A DNA stretch of 13,948 nucleotides, from NCBI GenBank assembly GCA_022565015.1, contig JADFKI010000065.1, positions 1 to 13,948 on the forward strand, given 5' to 3'. Both the position numbers and the translations under genes were made by a program. Shown here one piece after another: positions 6,566 to 13,421 of the stretch. Position 1 is the first letter of the stretch; each line of letters begins with the position of its first letter. The notes under the pieces are model-generated. The model was given only the letters and a program-made list of their open reading frames with translations, had not been told where the DNA came from and ran no database searches. The stretch comes from Chloroflexota bacterium. GTDB taxonomy: Bacteria > Chloroflexota > Dehalococcoidia > Lucifugimonadales > JADFKI01.

Positions 6566-7459
6566 CTACTTGCCGCTAATCGTGATTCCGGCCATGTCCT
6601 CGATGAAGTTGGCGATCGCAGAGTGGTCGGATTCGCCCTTGCCCTCGTTCATGAGCGAGCCGACTACCTGCTGCACGAGAGCCGTGAACGGCAATGGCAC
6701 GCCCAACTCCCTGGCCGTCTGAAGGGCGTTGTTCAGGTCCTTCTGATGGAGTCTGATACGAAAGCCGGGGTTGAAGTTGCCCTCGATCATCATTGGACCC
6801 TTGGTGTTGAGCACCGTGCTTCCCGCCAGGCCGCCCTTGATCGCCTCGAAAACGACGTTGGGGTCGAGGCCGGCCTTCTTCGAAAGCACAAATGCCTCTC
6901 CCACGGCGGCGATGTTCAACGCGACGATGATCTGATTGGCAAGTTTGGTCGTGTTGCCCGCTCCATAAGCTCCGCAATAGGTGGAGTTGCCCAGGGGCTC
7001 CATCAGGCCCGCGAACTTGTCGAAGACGTCCCTCTTGCCGCCCACCATGATGGCAAGGGCGCCTGCGATGGCTCCCGGCTCTCCGCCGCTGACCGGCGCG
7101 TCGAGGAACTCGACTCCCCGTGCATCGCAAGCTGCGCCTATCTTCTGAGAGCTTGCGGGCGCAATTGAGCTCATGTCGATAACGGATGAGCCCGAAGACG
7201 CGCCCTCCAGGACTCCATTGGGGCCCAGGATGGCAGCCTCTGAGTCAGCGGAGTCGGGAACCATCGTAATGACGACGGGTGCGGCCTCCGCGACCTCTTT
7301 TGCGGAAGATGCCGGTTTCGCGCCGTCACCGGCAACCTCCTCCATGGCCGTGCCAACGACGTCGTAAACGGTAAGGGAATATCCGGCCTTAATCAGATTG
7401 CGGACCATGGGTTTTCCCATGATGCCCAGCCCGACGAATCCAATCTCACCTTGAGCCAT
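6566..7459 (-). CDS. garR: Tartronate semialdehyde reductase (2-hydroxy-3-oxopropionate reductase)
   Basis: The 297-residue protein is a beta-hydroxyacid dehydrogenase very close in pattern to GarR/GlxR. It has the Rossmann motif GFVGLGIMGKPM (7-18), the substrate signature DAPVSGGEPGA (120-130, Ser124), the catalytic Lys172 in GAGNTTKLANQ (167-177) and the near-diagnostic IVALNIAA (178-185), GGLAGSTVL (209-217) and PGFRIRLHQKDLNNAL (231-246). It reduces tartronate semialdehyde to D-glycerate with NAD(P)H, the last step of glucarate/galactarate and glyoxylate use. The open frame extends to 7504, but the ATG at 7459 has AAAGGAG 7 nt upstream and starts the fold, so I chose it. It is a single-gene unit behind its own promoter at 7586-7615. 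3-Hydroxyisobutyrate dehydrogenase is a less likely alternative. Confidence 0.9.
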   Translation of the reverse strand: MAQGEIGFVGLGIMGKPMVRNLIKAGYSLTVYDVVGTAMEEVAGDGAKPASSAKEVAEAAPVVITMVPDSADSEAAILGPNGVLEGASSGSSVIDMSSIAPASSQKIGAACDARGVEFLDAPVSGGEPGAIAGALAIMVGGKRDVFDKFAGLMEPLGNSTYCGAYGAGNTTKLANQIIVALNIAAVGEAFVLSKKAGLDPNVVFEAIKGGLAGSTVLNTKGPMMIEGNFNPGFRIRLHQKDLNNALQTARELGVPLPFTALVQQVVGSLMNEGKGESDHSAIANFIEDMAGITISGK

Positions 7460-7572
7460 TGCCTTCTCCTTTCGCGGCGCTCCAGAAGCCTGGCGCACGC
7501 CCATTCAGGTCAGTAAGTTGTTTGCGAAAGTGCAATCACCAAGACCTGGCTCGTCTCGCGCCGATTGTCGCA

Positions 7573-7584
7573 ATTCGCGCGAAT
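7573..7584. promoter_or_regulatory. Perfect 12-bp palindrome at the garR transcription start
   Basis: ATTCGCGCGAAT reads the same on both strands and overlaps the predicted garR start site near 7579. The place is typical of a repressor operator. The binding protein is unknown. Confidence 0.4.
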
Positions 7585-7585
7585 C

Positions 7586-7615
7586 ATTATCGAGCCAAGA
7601 GCCCAGGGCGGTCAA
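7586..7615 (-). promoter_or_regulatory. Sigma-70 type promoter for garR
   Basis: On the minus strand TTGACC (7615-7610) is followed after 18 nt by GATAAT (7591-7586). The predicted start is near 7579, giving a leader of about 120 nt before the garR ATG at 7459. Confidence 0.65.
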
Positions 7616-7654
7616 GTCTCTCGGTCGATTGCAGCCATCGGCCGATGCGGAGGA

Positions 7655-7683
7655 TTGACGGCATGAGGATGCGGGGCTAATAT
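7655..7683 (+). promoter_or_regulatory. Sigma-70 type promoter for the cytochrome-like gene
   Basis: TTGACG (7655-7660), a 17-nt spacer and TAATAT (7678-7683) form a near-consensus promoter. The start would be near 7690, about 90 nt before the ATG at 7781, which also argues against using the overlapping start at 7682. Confidence 0.65.
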
Positions 7684-7780
7684 GTCGTCTCACGTGTGCG
7701 TGGGCCGTCCTATCCGTCGAAAGCTTGGCACTGTCGAGGAGGACCTCCCAAAACCTGGAAATTTCGCCTGGAGATATTCC

Positions 7781-8104
7781 ATGAGTGAAGGACCTAACGT
7801 GAGGTGGCCTCGTGTGAAGGAGATATTAGAGGGCACAATGAAGAGGTGGGAGGCCAGGGAGGGACGGCGAGGTCTGCCGGGAATCCACGACTACTATTGG
7901 GACTCGCCACGGCACCTTGCCAACGACTCGGCGATGGGCATGAAGTTCATAGAGCCTGGCCTGCCGGGGGAGGAGACTGCTCTTATCATCTCGCTAAGGC
8001 AGGGCCTCGGGTCGATACCCAAGATGCCCATGGGCGGGCCGTTCGTTAGAGAGGACGAGATTCAGGAGATAGTCGATTGGATTGAAGACGGGATGCCTGA
8101 GTAG
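7781..8104 (+). CDS. Small cytochrome-c-like domain protein without a heme motif (hypothetical)
   Basis: The 107-residue product was not recognised with certainty. Its second half, EPGLPGEETALIISLRQG (58-75) then MPMGGPFVREDEIQEIVDWI (82-101) and DGMP (103-106), follows the pattern found at the end of c-type cytochrome domains (MPxGGPxLxxxEIxxIxxWIxxGxP). There is no Cys at all, hence no CxxCH heme site, and no signal peptide. The first half is charged and rich in aromatics (YYWDSPRHLANDS, 38-50). It may be a heme-free relative that binds a partner; electron transfer is unlikely. The ATG at 7781 has GGAG 7 nt upstream; the longer frame from 7682 is rejected because it starts inside the -10 box. 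It is a single-gene unit. Confidence 0.7.
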   Translation: MSEGPNVRWPRVKEILEGTMKRWEAREGRRGLPGIHDYYWDSPRHLANDSAMGMKFIEPGLPGEETALIISLRQGLGSIPKMPMGGPFVREDEIQEIVDWIEDGMPE

Positions 8105-8154
8105 CATTCGGTTCGATTCAGCCGGGGGACCTCTCCGCCGCCGAAGAGAAAGCT

Positions 8155-8194
8155 CAAGGCGGCCGGCCCATGAACCAGTGGCTCAACCGCCTTG
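8155..8194. terminator. Possible bidirectional terminator hairpin
   Basis: CAAGGCGG (8155-8162) is the exact inverse of CCGCCTTG (8187-8194), separated by 24 nt, in the gap between the convergent stops at 8104 and 8216. The loop is long and no T-run follows, so terminator function is inferred from position. Confidence 0.35.
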
Positions 8195-8215
8195 AAATCG
8201 ATTTGACCTACAGAG

Positions 8216-8770
8216 TTACTTGTTGCGGCCCTTGCCCTTGCCGCCCTTGTCTCCGCCTTTTCTGCTCACGTTCTTCTTCACGCTGACCGTGCCGGTCAGA
8301 ACGTCCGGACTGATAGAGTTTCCATCCTCATCGTCGAGTCCGATGACGCTGATCAATACGTCCGTTGAACCTCTTTTGTCGCCATATACGGTCAACGTCG
8401 CCAGAGTCGCGTCAACGGCCCCGGCTTCGACGATGCCCGCAAGGTCCACGGCCCTATAGCGCACCTCCGTGGCGGAGATCTGATCGACCAACGTCAGACC
8501 GAACGCGGCCAGCTCCGCGCCATCTATTTAGGCGACGCCAGGGTTGCTCAGAGTCACGACTATATCGAGGCCAGCGAGCCCGTTAGGGGCGTCGCCGAGA
8601 ACGATAGGCAATGTTGCCGTCTGTCCTACTTCTATCGTTGCGCCCTGAACGCTCAGGGTGGACGTGGCGGCCTCGACGCGGCTCCACATGAAAATGGACA
8701 CCGCCGTCAGCATTAGAAATACGGTAAGTGCAAAGGCAAGCCTGTGCGAGGGCCTAACTATTTGAAGCAT
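8216..8770 (-). pseudogene. Secreted cohesin-like domain protein, interrupted by an in-frame TAA
   Basis: The gene reads in one frame for 185 codons except for a TAA at codon 81 (8530-8528). Before it are a signal peptide (basic MLQIVRPSHRL, then a hydrophobic stretch 11-29, with probable cleavage after VEA at 34) and the start of a cohesin-like fold (STLSVQGATIEVGQTATLPI, 37-56; NGLAGLDIVVTLSNPGVA, 63-80). After it the same frame continues with IDGAELAAFGLT and the rest of the domain (ATEVRYRAVDL, ATLATLTVYGDKRGSTDVLI), ending in a Lys/Gly-rich tail. Cohesin-like domains bind partner domains outside the cell; the partner is unknown. The ATG at 8770 has AGAGGA 8 nt upstream; a GTG at 8803 is an alternative. 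A single base change could have made the stop (for example GAA to TAA). A sequencing error or stop read-through are alternatives. Confidence 0.75.
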
Positions 8771-8946
8771 TGCGATAATCCTCTCAGTATCGTCTTCATC
8801 CACACATCCTCACGAGGAGGGCGGCAATCGATATTATCGACCGGGTCTTGTTAATTATTCCGCTTCCCAGGGTGTGGGTGGTAACTAAGCCGTGTGGCCC
8901 TGGTAGCGAAGCGGTTTTGTCGGCGATGCGCGGCGTCTGGATTACG

Positions 8947-8955
8947 TGGTACTAT
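8947..8955 (+). promoter_or_regulatory. Extended -10 promoter candidate for the aldolase gene row
   Basis: TGGTACTAT fits the extended -10 form TGnTANNNT, with no good -35 box at the right distance (TTGTCG at 8917 is 27 nt away). The start would be near 8962, about 60 nt before the ATG at 9023. Confidence 0.4.
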
Positions 8956-9022
8956 CTCTACCGACGTCGTTCCAGGCGGTCAAAGGTGGCCGGCACAGCG
9001 GACACGTTAAGGAGGATTTAAC

Positions 9023-9715
9023 ATGGCGGATCTGACTCCCGACCTGCTGGAGTCCCTGAGGCAGTTCTCTTCTTGCACGATATCCAACACCGTCGAGACT
9101 TTTAACGTGAGGCCCCGTAACAAGGGATTCATGACCCCGAACATCAAGTGTATATTCCCAGATCTGGGCAACATGATCGGGTACGCGGTCACCGCCGTCA
9201 TTCAGGCGGAAGCCCCTCCAAGCTCGAGGATGAACGCGTCGAGAATAGATTTTATCGACGAGATACTGAAGATACCGGAGCCACGGGTCATCGTTATGAA
9301 GGACCTGGACTACCCGAACGTTATCGGCTCCTTCTGGGGCGAGGTCCAGATGAACATTCACGGCGCCGTGAACTGTGTTGGCACGGTTACGGACGGGGGC
9401 GTCAGGGACCTGGACGAGATGCATGAACGTGGCTTTTTCGCCTTCGCGTCCGATGTCCTGGTCTCCAGGTCATACGTCCACCTCGTAGAGCTCAACGTTC
9501 CGGTCAACGTCGGCGGCGTCGACGTGAATCCCGGCGACCTCATCATGGGCGACAAGCACGGCGTGATCAACATTCCGAAGGACATTGCCGCGGATATTCC
9601 CGAGGCCGTCATCGGAGTCGAGGCCCGCGAGAAGGTGATGATCGACTTCTGCCAGTCCCCGGACTTCACCGTGGATGGGCTGAGAGACCAGCTACGCAAG
9701 ATGTACGGCGGCTAG
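9023..9715 (+). CDS. RraA-family protein, probable 4-hydroxy-4-methyl-2-oxoglutarate/oxaloacetate-type aldolase
   Basis: This 230-residue protein belongs to the RraA-like fold. It contains the full metal/substrate signature known for the aldolase members: Gly106-Glu107, exactly 20 residues, then Arg128-Asp129 (GTVTDGGVRDLDEM, 120-133). The late motif PGDLIMGDKHGVINIP (170-185) is also typical. True RraA, the RNase E inhibitor, is shorter, so an enzyme is favoured. Relatives cleave 4-hydroxy-4-methyl-2-oxoglutarate or 4-carboxy-4-hydroxy-2-oxoadipate to pyruvate and a second acid, or decarboxylate oxaloacetate, using Mg. The N-terminal part (CTISNTVETFNVRPRNKGF, 18-36) would shape specificity. 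The ATG has an ideal AAGGAGG 7 nt upstream. It is first of five same-strand genes, 16 nt before the dehydrogenase. Confidence 0.85.
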   Translation: MADLTPDLLESLRQFSSCTISNTVETFNVRPRNKGFMTPNIKCIFPDLGNMIGYAVTAVIQAEAPPSSRMNASRIDFIDEILKIPEPRVIVMKDLDYPNVIGSFWGEVQMNIHGAVNCVGTVTDGGVRDLDEMHERGFFAFASDVLVSRSYVHLVELNVPVNVGGVDVNPGDLIMGDKHGVINIPKDIAADIPEAVIGVEAREKVMIDFCQSPDFTVDGLRDQLRKMYGG

Positions 9716-9731
9716 GTGAGAGGGATAACCC

Positions 9732-10709
9732 GTGCCTGACGCAAAGGTAGTTTTTCTTCATGGGTTGCCCGATGAGGTGGTCGACGTGATAACCTCCTAT
9801 ACGCCCGACGGCTTCGTCACCGAGCTGCTCCAGGGAGACGAGCCTGTCGCAGTCCAGAAGGAGGCCGTCAAGGACGCCGACTTCCTTCTAGTTTACAGGG
9901 CAGGGCTAAGGGACGAGGTGCTCAGGGCGGCGCGAAATACCAGGCTGGTGCAGCTTCTTGCGGCAGGCTATGACAGCATGAACCTGGAGCTCATGAGAGA
10001 GCTCGAGGTGCCGTGCGCCAACAACGGCGGCGCTAACTCATATGCCGTCGCGGACCACGCCTTGCTGCTGATGCTCTCTCTGTACAGGAGGCTAGTGCAG
10101 TCGGACCAGTCGGTTCGTATGGGCACATGGAACGCGCCGATAGACGGCAGGAACACCTTCGAGATGGCCGAAAAGCTGGTCGGCGTGATCGGAATCGGCA
10201 ACATAGGGCGGAAAGTCGCCAGGCGGGTGCAGGGCTTCGACGCCAGGGTCCAATACTACGACAAATACCCCCTCTCACGAGAGCAAGATGTGGAGCTGGA
10301 CCTTGCCAGGGTATCCCTGGATGAGCTGTTCCGGACCTCCGACATTATCACCTGTCACACGCCCCTAACCCGTGAGACGCGCCATATCGTTAGCGGCGAG
10401 CGCATCGCCATGATGAAGCCGTCGGCCGTATTGATCAACACGAGCCGCGGACCGGTCGTCGACGAGGCCGCGCTGACGGAGGCACTGCAACAGGGAAGGA
10501 TTGCGGGCGCCGGGCTGGATGTCTTCGAACAGGAGCCCGTGGACCCCGACAATCCGCTGCTGAAGATGGACAACGTCGTCGTTACGGCGCATTCCGCCGG
10601 CACGACCTGGAATACCTGGTACCGCAGGGCGGAGTTCGCCTATCGGAATATGGAGCGCGTCTGGCGCGGCGAGGCCCCAACGGCAATCGCGCAGGATTTC
10701 AGCGGTTAA
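9732..10709 (+). CDS. D-isomer-specific 2-hydroxyacid dehydrogenase
   Basis: A complete 325-residue NAD-dependent D-2-hydroxyacid dehydrogenase. The nucleotide-binding GVIGIGNIGRKVA is at 151-163. The catalytic set is Arg239 in INTSRGPVVDEAAL (235-248), Glu268 in DVFEQEP (263-269) and His287 in AHSAGTT (286-292). It interconverts 2-oxo acids and D-2-hydroxy acids; glyoxylate/hydroxypyruvate reductase or a 3-phosphoglycerate dehydrogenase-like role are the usual options, and no C-terminal ACT domain is present. Tyr178-Asp... no clear NADP marker can be read from YYDKYP (175-180), and Asp177 after beta-2 favours NAD. The start is GTG at 9732, which begins the fold (MPDAKVVFLHG), with GAGAGGG about 8 nt upstream. 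Its tight spacing to the aldolase gene suggests it handles a 2-oxo or hydroxy acid substrate or product of that step. Confidence 0.9.
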   Translation: MPDAKVVFLHGLPDEVVDVITSYTPDGFVTELLQGDEPVAVQKEAVKDADFLLVYRAGLRDEVLRAARNTRLVQLLAAGYDSMNLELMRELEVPCANNGGANSYAVADHALLLMLSLYRRLVQSDQSVRMGTWNAPIDGRNTFEMAEKLVGVIGIGNIGRKVARRVQGFDARVQYYDKYPLSREQDVELDLARVSLDELFRTSDIITCHTPLTRETRHIVSGERIAMMKPSAVLINTSRGPVVDEAALTEALQQGRIAGAGLDVFEQEPVDPDNPLLKMDNVVVTAHSAGTTWNTWYRRAEFAYRNMERVWRGEAPTAIAQDFSG

Positions 10710-10825
10710 TGTACCTGCCTGATTAGAAGGCGATTTATTATCGTCGCGGGAAGCCTGCGCCCGACCGCTAATCGGCATATCATGAAAATCGCATTCGCAT
10801 CAACGAGGTAAAGCAAGGAGATTAC

Positions 10826-11191
10826 ATGGGGACCTATCGCATTTACACCGGAGACGACGGAAATTCTCACTGGGAGGCCATCAGCCTGGATAAGACGACA
10901 GACTGGGTCTCCAACCTCCCGGCGAGCCACATCGTGTTCAGAGAGGACCAGGCGGGCAGGTTCATAGACTGGCATCCGGCGCCGCGTCGACAGTTCGTGA
11001 TCATACTGTCGGGCAGTCTCGAGATCGGCTTCGGCGACGGCACGAAGAAGATATTCGGACCGGGCGACGCGCGGCTGGTGGAAGACACCACCGGCAAGGG
11101 TCACACGACCGCGGTGCACGGAAGCGAGCCCTGCGTGATCGCGACGGTTCCCCTGGAAGACGGCAACGCGCCAATAGGGGCCCTAGGCTAA
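10826..11191 (+). CDS. Small cupin-domain protein
   Basis: A 121-residue single-domain beta-barrel protein. The first cupin motif is present in a variant form: DWHPAPRRQFVIILSGSLEI (48-67), with only one His (His50) and Arg replacing the usual second His. The second motif FGPGDARLVEDTTGKGH (77-93) ends in His93. Similar cupins with W/F-H-P-A-P-R-R-Q-F occur beside dehydrogenases and aldolases in environmental bacteria, without known function. It could be a sugar-acid isomerase-like or ligand-binding protein; metal binding is uncertain with the reduced set of His. The ATG at 10826 has AAGGAG 6 nt upstream. A 116-nt gap separates it from the dehydrogenase, without a promoter that I can recognise, and the next cupin starts 27 nt after its stop. 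Confidence 0.85.
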   Translation: MGTYRIYTGDDGNSHWEAISLDKTTDWVSNLPASHIVFREDQAGRFIDWHPAPRRQFVIILSGSLEIGFGDGTKKIFGPGDARLVEDTTGKGHTTAVHGSEPCVIATVPLEDGNAPIGALG

Positions 11192-11218
11192 AGGCAACTT
11201 TCGACTGGCAGGTGAAAA

Positions 11219-11500
11219 ATGGACCCCGTGATCAAGAGCTTCGAGGGGTGGAGCAACCCCATTCTTGGACCAGACGACGGCGTTCCCGACTACGTAATGC
11301 TTTACGTTCGGTCCGCCTCTCCGGCGCGCCGGGGTCCGGACTTATCCCGGACAGGCGGATGGTGCGACGGCAAGGTATACCCCATAAAGCAGGGCGACAC
11401 CGTCCTGGTACCCCCGAATGCGGAGCACCGCTTCGCCAACACCGGTGCCGAAATGCTCAGTCCCGTGACCGTTAATCCGCTCAGCTCGGTCGGCGGCTAA
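11219..11500 (+). CDS. Short cupin-like protein lacking the first metal-binding motif
   Basis: A 93-residue protein. The N-terminal segment EGWSNPILGPDDGVPDYVML (9-28) and the second cupin motif YPIKQGDTVLVPPNAEHRFANTG (positions 54-76, key residues Gly59, Pro65-Pro66, His70 and Asn74) are well kept. The part that should carry HxHxxxxE and the strand after it (31-48) is instead a short Arg/Pro/Gly-rich stretch. Single-domain cupins are normally about 110-120 residues, so some 15-20 residues seem to be missing. All three forward frames across 11308-11360 fail to restore the motif, which suggests deletion rather than a simple frameshift. The ATG has AGGTGA about 4 nt upstream. It lies 27 nt after the previous cupin and 61 nt before the ThDP enzyme, so it is probably co-transcribed. 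It may be non-functional or work as a partner to the first cupin. Confidence 0.7.
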   Translation: MDPVIKSFEGWSNPILGPDDGVPDYVMLYVRSASPARRGPDLSRTGGWCDGKVYPIKQGDTVLVPPNAEHRFANTGAEMLSPVTVNPLSSVGG

Positions 11501-11561
11501 AGGCACCGGGGAAACCAGATCGACTTTATTCGGCGTCTAGAAAATATGTAGAGGAAAAAAC

Positions 11562-13181
11562 ATGCCGGATATGACGGGCGCACAAGCATTGGCGTTGCAG
11601 CTACGCTCCGAGGGTGTGGATACGATCTTCGCGCTGCCGGGCGTGCAGATCATGGCGGCCTTCGACGCATTGTACGATCTGCAGAACGACATCAAGCTCG
11701 TTCACACCCGTCACGAGCAGGCGACGACCTACATGGCCGACGGCTATGCCAAGGTGTCCGGCAAGGTGGGCGTGGCCATGGTAGTGCCGGGTCCGGGGGC
11801 GTTGAACGCGACCGCAGGCCTCGGGACGGCATATGCCAGCTCGTCCCCGGTGCTCCTGATATCCGGCCAGATAGCCAGCGGCGCACTCGGCAAGAATCAG
11901 GGACAGCTTCATGAGGTCGACGACCAGTTGGATGTCTTCAGGCCAATAACAAAATGGGTCCACAGAGTCACGGAGGTGGAGGAGATACCCGAAGCGGTCC
12001 ACGAGGCCTTCCGTCAGCTAACGACGGGCAGGCCGAGACCCGTCGAGCTCGAGATTCCGCCGGATACGCTGGCCGGGTCCGGTGTCGCCGACATCATCGA
12101 GCCGGAGATATACCCTGGAAAATCCGGAGGCGCGGAGGAGATTCAACGGGCTGCGGAGCTGTTGGCAAAGGCTAAAAAACCCATCATCTACGCGGGAGGG
12201 GGCACGGTAATATCCGGCGCGTCCCAGGAGCTTCAGGAGCTCGCCGAGTTCATTCAGGCCCCGGTCATGACGAGTCAGGAGGGCAAAGGCTCGATTCCCG
12301 ATGACCATCATCTGAACATTGGCGTAAACTACGCCTCGATCAGCGCCGCGCATAAGCTGTTTCCCGAGGCTGACCTCATTCTCGCCGTGGGGACCCGAAT
12401 CATGGTGAGAAACTTCGATGCCACCGGCCTGCCGCCGGTTATCCATATAGACGCCGACTCCTCGGAGATCGGAAGGAATTTACCCGTGGAGGTCGGGATA
12501 GAGGCCGACGCCAAGCTCGCCCTGGGCCGGCTGCTCCAGCGGTTGAAGTCGTCGAGCCAACCCCACGAGTCACGAAGCGAGGAGATCGCAGGCTATCGCA
12601 GCGACTTCGACCGAGGGCTGTCCGAGATGGCCCCGGAGCAGATCGAGATGATAAATGCCGTCCGCTCCCAGCTCGATGACGACGACATCCTGGTCAGTGG
12701 CATGACCAACGTAGGGTACTGGAGCCATGTCGCATACCCCGTGATGAAGCCCAGGACCTACGTGACGTCCTCCTACTTCGGCACGCTGGGCTACAGCTAC
12801 CCCACGGCGCTGGGTGCTCAGGTAGCGTTGCCGGAGAGGAAGGTCGTGGCGCTCTGCGGAGACGGCGGGTTCATGTACAACCCCCAGGAGATGTCCACTG
12901 CCGCGCGGTACGGCATTAACACCGTCGCGGTGGTCTTCAACAACAAGGCCTACGGCGCCTCCATGTGGGACCAGACCCACCAGTACGGCGGAAGGTTCAT
13001 TGGAACCGACCTGCACAATCCCGATTTCATGAAGCTCGCCGAGGCCTTTGGCGTCATGGGCATACGAACGGACCCCGACGGCCTCGGGCCCGCCTTGCGA
13101 AGGGCGTTGGACGCGAACGCGCCGGTCCTGCTCGAGGTAGATCTGCCGATCATGATGCCGCCCTTCCAGATCGTCCAATAG
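11562..13181 (+). CDS. ThDP-dependent enzyme of the acetolactate synthase / benzoylformate decarboxylase superfamily
   Basis: A full-length 539-residue enzyme with the three-domain layout of this superfamily. The Pyr domain (1-170) has ALPGVQIM (24-31), the catalytic Glu52 in HTRHEQATTYMADGYAK (48-64) and VVPGPGALNATAGL (74-87). The middle domain (about 190-335) holds PIIYAGGGTV (207-216). The PP domain (about 360-530) has the ThDP/Mg motif GDGGF (433-437) through NN (460-461). Likely reactions are decarboxylation of a 2-oxo acid with carboligation to a second one. No small regulatory subunit is adjacent, which argues against biosynthetic acetolactate synthase. Glyoxylate carboligase has Val at the Glu52 position, so that is disfavoured despite garR nearby. 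The ATG has AGAGGA about 7 nt upstream. It ends the five-gene row, which suggests it uses an oxo acid made by the aldolase or dehydrogenase. Confidence 0.88.
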   Translation: MPDMTGAQALALQLRSEGVDTIFALPGVQIMAAFDALYDLQNDIKLVHTRHEQATTYMADGYAKVSGKVGVAMVVPGPGALNATAGLGTAYASSSPVLLISGQIASGALGKNQGQLHEVDDQLDVFRPITKWVHRVTEVEEIPEAVHEAFRQLTTGRPRPVELEIPPDTLAGSGVADIIEPEIYPGKSGGAEEIQRAAELLAKAKKPIIYAGGGTVISGASQELQELAEFIQAPVMTSQEGKGSIPDDHHLNIGVNYASISAAHKLFPEADLILAVGTRIMVRNFDATGLPPVIHIDADSSEIGRNLPVEVGIEADAKLALGRLLQRLKSSSQPHESRSEEIAGYRSDFDRGLSEMAPEQIEMINAVRSQLDDDDILVSGMTNVGYWSHVAYPVMKPRTYVTSSYFGTLGYSYPTALGAQVALPERKVVALCGDGGFMYNPQEMSTAARYGINTVAVVFNNKAYGASMWDQTHQYGGRFIGTDLHNPDFMKLAEAFGVMGIRTDPDGLGPALRRALDANAPVLLEVDLPIMMPPFQIVQ

Positions 13182-13217
13182 CCCGATTTGACACCCTTGA
13201 GCATCTCCCGATTCCGC

Positions 13218-13233
13218 CGAGACTCTGGTCTCG
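13218..13233 (+). terminator. Small hairpin downstream of the ThDP gene, possible terminator
   Basis: CGAGAC (13218-13223) and GTCTCG (13228-13233) form a perfect 6-bp stem with a TCTG loop, 36 nt after the ThDP stop codon. There is no T-run, so the call is weak. Confidence 0.25.
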
Positions 13234-13290
13234 CCGCTAAAGCCCGTATTGGTGTGGGAAACGAAATTAGAAGGTGGATTTGCAGGCGTG

Positions 13291-13299
13291 TGCTATACT
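13291..13299 (+). promoter_or_regulatory. Extended -10 promoter for the dGTPase-like gene
   Basis: TGCTATACT matches the extended -10 form TGnTATAnT closely. No -35 box with proper spacing is present, which extended -10 promoters tolerate. The start would be near 13306, leaving a leader of about 115 nt before the GTG at 13422; that leader contains GGGATT (13340-13345) paired with AATCCC (13378-13383) but no element I recognise. Confidence 0.5.
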
Positions 13300-13421
13300 G
13301 GTTCGAGCGGTCATTTTTAGGCTTGAACGCCTTCCCTTCGGGATTTCCTGGGTATTGCGGCCGGCGACTTGTTGGAGAATCCCTACCGGCAAAACGTTAG
13401 AGAAAGGCCTCTTCTTACTCT

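Larger units (their letters stand above)
7460..7780. other. Divergent intergenic region between garR and the cytochrome-like gene
   Basis: This 321-nt gap carries two promoters pointing outward, listed separately, plus a 12-bp palindrome. From 7460 to about 7570 lies the roughly 120-nt garR leader, in which I see no recognised riboswitch. From about 7690 to 7780 lies the leader of the plus-strand gene; an open frame through it (from 7682) overlaps the -10 box and is not used. Nothing else was identified. Confidence 0.6.

Noticed and set aside
11212..11475. Alternative frame over the short cupin as a frameshifted continuation
   Set aside because: It is Arg-rich and restores neither the HxH motif nor any cupin strand.
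11562..13181. Glyoxylate carboligase assignment for the ThDP enzyme
   Set aside because: The presence of garR made this tempting, but Glu52 is kept whereas glyoxylate carboligase has Val there, and garR is about 4 kb away on the other strand.
13300..13421. 6S RNA or another structured RNA ahead of the dGTPase-like gene
   Set aside because: An extended -10 promoter and some pairing exist, but I could not fit a conserved structure to a known family.
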